Source: DATKWV01 sp035529405 | Lineage (GTDB): Bacteria; Planctomycetota; Phycisphaerae; Sedimentisphaerales; Anaerobacaceae | Direction: 5' to 3' | Assembly: GCA_035529405.1 (NCBI GenBank) | Contig: DATKWV010000141.1 | Span: 1-6,494, forward strand | DNA: 6,494 nucleotides | Part shown: piece after piece, positions 1-4,252 of the stretch | Numbering within the stretch: position 1 is the stretch's first letter | Layout of the letters: the number at the start of each line of letters is the position of its first letter | Program-made: the position numbers and the translations under genes | The notes under the pieces: model-generated | The model's input: only the letters and a program-made list of their open reading frames with translations | What the model was told of the DNA's origin: nothing | Database searches by the model: none

Positions 1-504
1 CGCGTGTTTCGATGCGGTGTAGGCAGTCTGTAGCGGGTATCCCTTTACGCTGACCACCGACCCGATATTGATAATGTACGCTTTTTTCGCCTTTTTCAGT
101 AGTGCCAGGGCCTCTCTGCACAATATAAACGCCCCGCGGGCATTGACGCTGTGACAGCGATCCCACTGTTCGGTAGCGGTATCTTCTATCGGCCCAGCGT
201 ACGCCACGCCTGCGTTATTGACCAGTATATCGAGTCTGCCGAACCGCTCAGCCGCCGCTGCAACGAGCCTTTTTATGGATGTTTCATCGCGCAGGTCGGT
301 GACAATGCTTTCAGCCCTGCCGCCCTCAGCGGCAATAAGCTGTGCCGTCTCCTGCAGTTTTTGTGGGTTTGTTGCTGCCAGCAGCACCGTGGCTCCGTTT
401 TGTGCTAATTGTATGCTGATGGCCTTGCCGACACCTCTGCTTGCGCCGGTAACGATTGCGACCTTCCCCGCCAGCGTTTTCTTATCTGTTTTGATTTCTG
501 TCAC
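1..504 (-). CDS. Short-chain dehydrogenase/reductase (SDR), classical FabG-like, C-terminus cut off by window edge
   Basis: NAD(P)-dependent oxidoreductase of the classical SDR family; only the first 168 residues are present. The Rossmann nucleotide-binding motif TGASRGVG is at residues 19-26, the NNAG motif at 96-99, the structural/catalytic Asn at 121, the catalytic Ser at 149, and YTASK gives Tyr162 and Lys166. The Ser-to-Tyr spacing of 13 is the usual one, so the catalytic tetrad is intact. The Arg inside the Gly-rich loop hints at NADP(H) preference (inference). The start chosen is GTG at 504: GGAG lies 9 bases upstream and a promoter fits just before it, while an in-frame TTG farther upstream would fall inside the promoter. 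About 80 C-terminal residues, which set substrate specificity, are missing, so the substrate cannot be named. It appears to be transcribed separately from parB. Confidence 0.93.
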   Translation of the reverse strand, partial: MTEIKTDKKTLAGKVAIVTGASRGVGKAISIQLAQNGATVLLAATNPQKLQETAQLIAAEGGRAESIVTDLRDETSIKRLVAAAAERFGRLDILVNNAGVAYAGPIEDTATEQWDRCHSVNARGAFILCREALALLKKAKKAYIINIGSVVSVKGYPLQTAYTASKHA

Positions 505-513
505 GCCGTAATA

Positions 514-517
514 CTCC
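514..517 (-). promoter_or_regulatory. Ribosome binding site of the SDR gene
   Basis: GGAG on the minus strand, 9 bases before GTG. It is the only Shine-Dalgarno-like run in the leader and decides the GTG start. Confidence 0.6.
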
Positions 518-530
518 GTAATTTGCCGCT

Positions 531-559
531 TTTCTACAGCATTGTTTTTCAATTGTCAA
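531..559 (-). promoter_or_regulatory. Sigma70-like promoter of the SDR gene
   Basis: On the minus strand a perfect -35 TTGACA (554-559) is followed by a 17-base spacer and a -10 TAGAAA (531-536, 4 of 6 consensus bases). Transcription would begin near 524, leaving a leader of about 20 bases that holds the GGAG site. This suggests SDR is not simply read through from parB. Confidence 0.6.
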
Positions 560-765
560 AGAACTTGTTGATACGACCTGCACAAGCGATTAAACTGTCG
601 CCAAAAAGCAGTTGGAGTATTTAGCTGAACGGGTACGAAAACTGCAGCGCCTGACCAAAAAAATCTGCAAACAAAAGATTGAGTCATTTGTTTAATGAGA
701 TAGAAAAAGTGTATGGCTAATACGCTCCTTCAATCTGTTGACTTTATACTCATGAATCGACCTTG
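560..765. other. Intergenic region between the SDR promoter and the parB stop
   Basis: No convincing gene, RNA or intrinsic terminator seen. A short plus-strand open frame (594-695, stop TAA) would encode a Lys/Arg/Leu-rich peptide but has no ATG and no ribosome binding site. A distant inverted repeat GCAGTT/AACTGC is present, but its loop of more than 25 bases makes a terminator unlikely. On the minus strand there is a run of seven T near 657-663 without a preceding stem. Confidence 0.5.
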
Positions 766-1710
766 CTAAAGCTGCTCGGCGGGGGCAAGGCCCAGCCGCT
801 CGGTAATCCTGTCAAAATCGTCCAAAGAATAAAACTCTATCACTATCCTGCCCCGCTGGCCCCCCCGCCGAGTCTCGATAGTGACCCGTGTGCCCAATTC
901 CCCCGTTAATTTCGCCTCTAAATCCTGTATGTGGGCTGGCTTGCTGCGAATCGCGGCCTGCCTGTCCCCGGTTGTGTAGTGCCGCACAAGCCGCTCGACC
1001 TCCCGCACACTCAGCCGGCCCGCCATCGCCCTGTTGGCAAGCCTGGTGCGAAGTGAATCATCCGCCACCGCCAGCAACGCCCGCGCGTGACCCATACTAA
1101 GCGTGCCGTCAATGAGCATCTGCCTGATTTCGGCTGGTAACTGCAGCAGCCGTAAGTGGTTAGCAATCACCGACCGGTCCTGGCCCAGCCGCTGGGCGGC
1201 CTCAGCCTGTGTGAACGAAAATGTGGATATATAGTCCTGGTAGGCCTGCGCGCGTTCCATAGGGTTCAAATCAGCCCGGTGGATGTTCTCAATCAGGGCG
1301 AGTTCCAGCAACTGCTGGTCGGTGGCCGTGCGTACAATCGCTGGAATGGTCGTAAGCCCCGCCAGTTCAGCGGCGTTTAGCCTGCGTTCCCCGGCTATCA
1401 GCTCGTACTCCTGCCCGTCCCGGCGTACCAGTATCGGCTGCAGCAGCCCGCTTGTCTTGATTGAGTCTGCCAGTTCCTGAAGCTGCTGCTGGTCCCAGTT
1501 CTTTCGCGGCTGATACGGATTCGGCCTGATGGAGTCGATGGGGATTTCGCGCAGGACGGACTGTAAGTCCTGTTGCGGCAAGGCGTTAGCGGTAGTTGTC
1601 GCGATAGGTATAGCTTGCCCTGTATTGCCGGGGTCGGATGTTATCGGACCTAACAGGGCCTGCAGCCCCCTGCCGAGATGCTTTTTTTTGTTGGTTTTGG
1701 TTTCGTTCAT
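766..1710 (-). CDS. parB: Chromosome partitioning protein ParB (Spo0J family)
   Basis: DNA-binding CTPase clamp that loads at parS, spreads along DNA and acts with ParA and SMC in origin segregation. Visible parts in order: N-terminal LGRGLQALL (12-20), the conserved segment that normally contacts ParA; a disordered linker; the ParB/sulfiredoxin-like CTP-binding domain with NPYQPRK (64-70), ELIAGERR (103-110) and ENIHRADLNP (141-150); a helix-turn-helix around 166-192 (FTQAEAAQRLGQDRS); and a C-terminal dimerisation domain from about 260 ending in GRIVIEFYSLDDFDRI. The 314-aa length is normal, and no catalytic or binding motif is lost. ATG at 1710 is preceded by AAGGAG with an 8-base spacer. 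It is richer in GC than the glycosidase gene at the right. Two parS-like sites lie 150 and 550 bases upstream, supporting a chromosomal ParB. No parA is found upstream or anywhere else in the window, which is unusual. Confidence 0.97.
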   Translation of the reverse strand: MNETKTNKKKHLGRGLQALLGPITSDPGNTGQAIPIATTTANALPQQDLQSVLREIPIDSIRPNPYQPRKNWDQQQLQELADSIKTSGLLQPILVRRDGQEYELIAGERRLNAAELAGLTTIPAIVRTATDQQLLELALIENIHRADLNPMERAQAYQDYISTFSFTQAEAAQRLGQDRSVIANHLRLLQLPAEIRQMLIDGTLSMGHARALLAVADDSLRTRLANRAMAGRLSVREVERLVRHYTTGDRQAAIRSKPAHIQDLEAKLTGELGTRVTIETRRGGQRGRIVIEFYSLDDFDRITERLGLAPAEQL

Positions 1711-1718
1711 AATATGTG

Positions 1719-1724
1719 CTCCTT
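1719..1724 (-). promoter_or_regulatory. Strong ribosome binding site of parB
   Basis: AAGGAG on the minus strand, 8 bases before the ATG. It fixes the parB start and makes dependence on the short overlapping open frame upstream (1707-1913) unnecessary. Confidence 0.8.
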
Positions 1725-1757
1725 CACATTGACAGCGTGTTTTATGTTGTTTGGCCT

Positions 1758-1770
1758 GCCCCTAAGGGGC
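1758..1770. repeat. Perfect 13-bp palindrome in the parB leader
   Basis: GCCCCTAAGGGGC: 6-base arms around a single central A, about 50 bases before the parB start. No T-run follows on either strand, so it is not a typical intrinsic terminator. It could be an operator or a leader hairpin (inference). Confidence 0.5.
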
Positions 1771-1859
1771 CTATTACTCCGCCAATCTAAATAATATGTC
1801 GGTTTTTTTAGCAGAAATTGTGCAGTCTGGCGAGCGAAAAAGCTGCGTTTTTGCAAAAA

Positions 1860-1875
1860 TGTTTCACGTGGAACA
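1860..1875. promoter_or_regulatory. parS: parS centromere-like site 1
   Basis: TGTTTCACGTGGAACA. Its reverse complement TGTTCCACGTGAAACA matches the widely conserved chromosomal parS consensus TGTTNCACGTGAAACA at every position, and the top strand differs from the ideal palindrome at only one base. It is the expected loading site for the ParB encoded 150 bases away. ParB bound here may also repress parB (inference). Confidence 0.93.
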
Positions 1876-2135
1876 CCCCGTGGCGGCCCCACTGCCGGCC
1901 AGGGAATGGTCAAGGCGGCCCGAAAACCACTGCGAGTGCAGCAGCCGGTCCGCTGTTGACAGTTTGGGCCCGACCGCCGCTACGCCACCCAACAACGGCC
2001 AAGCAAACGCGAAACGGCACAGGAAACCGACATAGCTTTTATTAGGGCACGCGTTACCGCTCGCGCACCGTCAGCGGCCCCACCAGATTTACTTGCCCCA
2101 GCCCTTCACGTTTTTCCTTAGCGCTGTGTTTCTTG

Positions 2136-2156
2136 CGCCAGCGGTGACTGCTGGCG
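2136..2156. repeat. Inverted repeat (7-bp perfect stem, 7-base loop) between the parS sites
   Basis: CGCCAGC (2136-2142) and GCTGGCG (2150-2156), extendable by G-U pairs in RNA. No poly-T tract directly follows on either strand. Function unknown. Confidence 0.5.
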
Positions 2157-2261
2157 TGTGTGGTCCCTTTTGAGCGAGACCAGTGCGGGTGCAAGAGATG
2201 TGCTGGCAGCAGGAGTGTGCGGAGAGTGGACAGTAGTTCAGGCCGTATCTGCTGGCGCCGA

Positions 2262-2277
2262 TGTTCCATGTGAAACA
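2262..2277. promoter_or_regulatory. parS: parS-like site 2 (variant)
   Basis: TGTTCCATGTGAAACA. It matches TGTTNCACGTGAAACA except for T instead of C in the central CACGTG core. It lies 402 bases from site 1 on the same intergenic stretch. A second near-match so close by is unlikely by chance, and clustered parS sites near parB are common. The core change may weaken ParB binding. Confidence 0.7.
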
Positions 2278-2427
2278 TTTGTACCCGAAAAGGGTGTGGC
2301 AGGGCGGTGTTAGTGTCTGATGCGGCCATCCGGTGAGTCCGATAATATCCCGCTGCTGTTGTGTAAAAGGCGTGGTGAGCAGGGGGGATACCCCGTCCGC
2401 GTATAGCAGGGGGCTAAATAACCTGGC

Positions 2428-2437
2428 CGGGGCCCCG
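2428..2437. repeat. 10-bp GC-only palindrome CGGGGCCCCG
   Basis: A perfect palindrome just downstream of the metallophosphoesterase gene, flanked by CCTG on the left and CAGG on the right, so the symmetry extends with a 2-base bulge. It has no loop or T-run. It might be a protein-binding site; function unknown. Confidence 0.35.
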
Positions 2438-2484
2438 CAGGGACAGCGCAGGCGGGTAAACAAAACGGCTGGCATAGCTGGCGG

Positions 2485-3546
2485 CTAAATACGTGTGATT
2501 TTCAGCAGGACGATTTCGCTTCTTGAGCCAAGACGCATTCTGGGGCCCCAGGTACCGGTGCCGGATGTTACATAAATATAAGTGCGGTTATGGTTGTGCA
2601 GGCCGGACAAAGGTCTGTGGAATAAGCCGATTATGTAATTAAAGGGGAATATCTGGCCTGCGTGGGTATGGCCGGACAGTGTTAGATTAATGCCCGCAGC
2701 CGAAAGGGTGTGCAAGTCCACGGGCCGGTGATACATCAGGATAGAGAATTTGGAATTGTCGGTATTGAGGTCGTGCAGGACCTGGGGTAAGGTTTCTCTG
2801 CCGGCGGTGTGCGCAATACCTATGATACGGGCAGGGCCGTAATCGACGCTCTGGTTATCGAGAAGTGTAACGTTGCAGGCTGAGAGCAATTGTGTAATTC
2901 TTGCGGGGCCGATGTAGGTTTCGTGATTGCCGGTAACGAGGAAAGCAGGGGCATTGAGCTTTTTCAGGCAGGGAAGTGCTTTGCGTGTTGTTTTGTTGAG
3001 ATTATCGAGCAGGTCGCCGGTGATAAGTACCAGGTCGGGATTAAGGGCGTTTGTTTTGTCGATGATTCTGTTGAGGAAAGATGCGCTTACGGAGCCTATA
3101 TGGATATCGGAGAGGTGAACGATGCGGAGGTCGGCATTGCCGGGAATGGTCAGGGTTTTGACGCGAAGCAGTCGAGCATTAATCGTGGAATAAACACATA
3201 AAAGGGCGACAATAGTGAGTGTTATAAGCCCGGCAGCGGGAGGATTTATTTTTACGAACAGTCGCAGCAGCTCGTACACCAGCAGGGTGCAAAATAACAG
3301 CCACAGAACTCCCAGCCAGGTGGTTGCGATTGTATATACAATGGTGCTGATGATGTTAGCGAGGTGGGAATGCAGGATTGCAGCGCCGATTAAAGACACG
3401 GTGCAGACCAAGAGGACGACCCAGAAGAGGGGGCCTTTTTTGATACCGAACAGGCTGCACAGGCGGGCAAGGACGTAAAAATTAATGGCAAAGGATAAGG
3501 TCAGAATGATGGTTAAGAAACTTGCGAATGAATGTATTGGCCTCAT
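2485..3546 (-). CDS. Membrane-anchored calcineurin-like metallophosphoesterase (YkuE/YaeI type)
   Basis: Predicted metal-dependent phosphoesterase with an N-terminal membrane domain. Four hydrophobic segments are visible at about residues 8-30, 39-59, 68-90 and 104-122, followed by the phosphoesterase domain. Metal-binding motifs in order: DIH (147-149), GDLLD (177-181), GNHE (206-209), His273 in MYHRP, and GHTH (292-295), all intact. The tail GTGTWGPRMRLGSRSE (329-344) is typical of this subgroup. Some relatives act on lipid-linked substrates such as UDP-diacylglucosamine or are secreted by Tat; the substrate here is unknown. The start at 3546 has no clear Shine-Dalgarno (only a GG 9-10 bases upstream), but the length of 353 aa and the immediate hydrophobic N-terminus fit. 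It is divergent from the small-gene/glycosidase cluster. A minus-strand TATAGT (-10-like, plus-strand 3616-3621) lacks a recognisable -35. Confidence 0.93.
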   Translation of the reverse strand: MRPIHSFASFLTIILTLSFAINFYVLARLCSLFGIKKGPLFWVVLLVCTVSLIGAAILHSHLANIISTIVYTIATTWLGVLWLLFCTLLVYELLRLFVKINPPAAGLITLTIVALLCVYSTINARLLRVKTLTIPGNADLRIVHLSDIHIGSVSASFLNRIIDKTNALNPDLVLITGDLLDNLNKTTRKALPCLKKLNAPAFLVTGNHETYIGPARITQLLSACNVTLLDNQSVDYGPARIIGIAHTAGRETLPQVLHDLNTDNSKFSILMYHRPVDLHTLSAAGINLTLSGHTHAGQIFPFNYIIGLFHRPLSGLHNHNRTYIYVTSGTGTWGPRMRLGSRSEIVLLKITRI

Positions 3547-3674
3547 AGTGATTTACCAATTTGCCGGGCAGATTGGGTACTGTCCGGGTACAATGACTCA
3601 TACAGGGTGATTAGTTTACTATAGAAGGGTGTTTAAGGCAATAGGTCTTGACTGTACGATTAAGTCGGTTTACT

Positions 3675-3696
3675 TTATGCGGTAATACCGGCATAA
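3675..3696. repeat. Hairpin-forming inverted repeat in the divergent region
   Basis: TTATGC (3675-3680) pairs with GCATAA (3691-3696), then GGTA with TACC, leaving one bulged G and a tiny loop. It overlaps the possible plus-strand -10 at 3671-3676, which would suit an operator (inference). No T-run follows, so it is not a standard terminator. Confidence 0.45.
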
Positions 3697-3706
3697 GCAG
3701 GTTTAG

Positions 3707-3802
3707 TTGAGCAGCAGGGGCGTATGGGTGTGGTCAGCGGTTCTACCCGGGCCCGGTGGCGGCCAGGTATATTTTGACGACGTCTGGTTGTATCAGGAAT
3801 AA
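3707..3802 (+). pseudogene. Probable C-terminal remnant of a carbohydrate-associated surface protein
   Basis: An open frame following a TAG at 3704-3706 and ending at TAA (3800-3802) would encode a tail containing GGGQVYFDDVWLYQE. A VYFDDVWLY sequence near a C-terminus resembles the last beta-strands of LamG or carbohydrate-binding-like domains common in Planctomycete secreted proteins. There is no ATG, no ribosome binding site and no continuation upstream in this or another frame, so if real it is a decayed fragment. This rests on one short motif only. Confidence 0.3.
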
Positions 3803-3914
3803 GATGTCTTTCAGGGCGTTGACGACCAGCAGTTCGATTATTGGAAAAACAGATTATTCATTATTAATAGGTTATGGACAAGACTGAAATCCAGCGGATT
3901 GTGGACTATTGAAA

Positions 3915-3920
3915 AAGGGG
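3915..3920 (+). promoter_or_regulatory. Ribosome binding site of the 52-aa gene
   Basis: AAGGGG, 5 bases before the ATG at 3926. It supports the ATG over the upstream TTG. Confidence 0.55.
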
Positions 3921-3925
3921 AAATT

Positions 3926-4084
3926 ATGGCTGAGGACAACGATACAAAATGCGGGGACGGCTCTGAGCGAAGACAATATGTACGGCGAAGCGGGAAAGAC
4001 CGGAGGAAAATATCTTTGCCGGTTGATAATGGCCACAGAAAAAATCAGCGCAGAACTGATAAAAACCGCAGGCAAAAGCCATAG
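3926..4084 (+). CDS. Small Arg/Lys-rich protein with repeated (E/D)RR motifs, function unknown
   Basis: A 52-aa, strongly basic protein. The ATG at 3926 is preceded by AAGGGG with a 5-base spacer, a much better start than the in-frame TTG at 3899. The protein shows two clusters of repeated charged motifs: SERRQYVRRSGKDRRK (residues 13-28) and RKNQRRTDKNRRQ (38-50). RRQYVR resembles the RxxxR motif that begins PilZ c-di-GMP-binding domains, but no PilZ barrel follows, so a binding role cannot be claimed. Similar short RRSGKDRR-type proteins occur in Deltaproteobacteria and Planctomycetes (from memory). It is the first gene of the cluster leading to the glycosidase, with 69 bases before the next small gene. 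The function is not recognised. Confidence 0.55.
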   Translation: MAEDNDTKCGDGSERRQYVRRSGKDRRKISLPVDNGHRKNQRRTDKNRRQKP

Positions 4085-4153
4085 TATTTTCAAGCGGAGG
4101 TTGACCCATTCGGCTGCGCTGATGGCAGGCGGTGAGGAATTGAGGGCAGGGTT

Positions 4154-4252
4154 ATGTCAGCGGAACACAAAAAGAAAACCAATAGTGGAACAGGGCTTGC
4201 AATTGTCGCATTTGGTGCAGTTCTGACAAACTTTCTGTCTGAGTTTAAATGA
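4154..4252 (+). CDS. 32-aa single-helix membrane peptide, translationally coupled to the glycosidase
   Basis: A short open frame starting ATG at 4154 and encoding MSAEHKKKTNSG followed by a hydrophobic stretch (TGLAIVAFGAVLTNFL, residues 13-28) and SEFK. The positive cluster HKKK before the helix predicts an N-in membrane orientation. GAGGG (4142-4146) lies 7 bases before the ATG, a good Shine-Dalgarno; an in-frame TGA at 4133-4135 precludes a longer form. Its stop TGA (4250-4252) overlaps the ATG of the glycosidase (4249-4251) as ATGA, the classical arrangement for translational coupling. The helix, the site and the overlap together argue that it is real, but 32 codons are few and the function is unknown. 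It may be a leader peptide whose translation sets glycosidase expression. Confidence 0.55.
   Translation: MSAEHKKKTNSGTGLAIVAFGAVLTNFLSEFK

Larger units (their letters stand above)
1711..2484. other. 774-bp region without a convincing gene, containing parS sites and hairpins
   Basis: This is where parA would normally sit, but no Walker-type (KGGVGKT) sequence is seen. The stretch contains two parS-like 16-mers, perfect inverted repeats at 1758-1770, 2136-2156 and 2428-2437, and an AT-rich patch at about 1785-1815 with a TATTAT (minus strand, 1791-1796) that could be a parB -10 but lacks a good -35. Minus-strand open frames (1707-1913, 2054-2329, 2089-2475) lack ribosome binding sites and run across the parS sites; they are treated as doubtful. 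No DnaA-box cluster (TTATCCACA) was found, so there is no support for a replication origin here. Confidence 0.6.
3547..3925. other. Divergent intergenic region
   Basis: This region separates the minus-strand metallophosphoesterase from the plus-strand cluster and must hold both promoters, but neither is clear. On the plus strand TTGACT (3648-3653), a 17-base spacer and TACTTT (3671-3676) is a possible weak promoter. A hairpin lies at 3675-3696 and a probable gene remnant at 3707-3802. AT-rich sequence at about 3850-3875 could contain the cluster promoter. No terminator or RNA gene recognised. Confidence 0.45.

Noticed and set aside
594..695. Plus-strand frame encoding a Lys/Leu-rich peptide ending in KIESFV
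   Set aside because: No ATG or GTG start, no ribosome binding site, only about 33 codons; could be a remnant but nothing supports it.
1221..1240. DnaA-box-like TGTGGATAT
   Set aside because: Single near-match inside parB; no cluster of DnaA boxes in the window, so no origin is called.
1707..1913. 68-codon minus-strand frame overlapping the parB start by ATGA
   Set aside because: It reads through parS site 1, has unconvincing composition and no ribosome binding site, while parB has its own strong AAGGAG.
1796..2045. Plus-strand frames containing FHVEH
   Set aside because: The peptide is simply the translation of parS; the frames have no ribosome binding site and protein-unlike composition.
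2089..2475. 128-codon minus-strand open frame after the metallophosphoesterase
   Set aside because: No ribosome binding site; crosses parS site 2; second half is rich in Cys, His, Thr and Pro and unlike a folded protein. Kept only as part of a frameshift hypothesis.
3872..4093. 73-codon minus-strand frame with a hydrophobic N-terminus
   Set aside because: It is opposite the Arg-rich 52-aa gene; reversed Arg codons give Ala, Ser, Pro and Phe, which mimics a membrane segment. No ribosome binding site.
3909..4226. 105-codon plus-strand frame overlapping both small genes
   Set aside because: Start has no suitable spacing to a ribosome binding site; the two alternative frames have better starts and clearer protein features.
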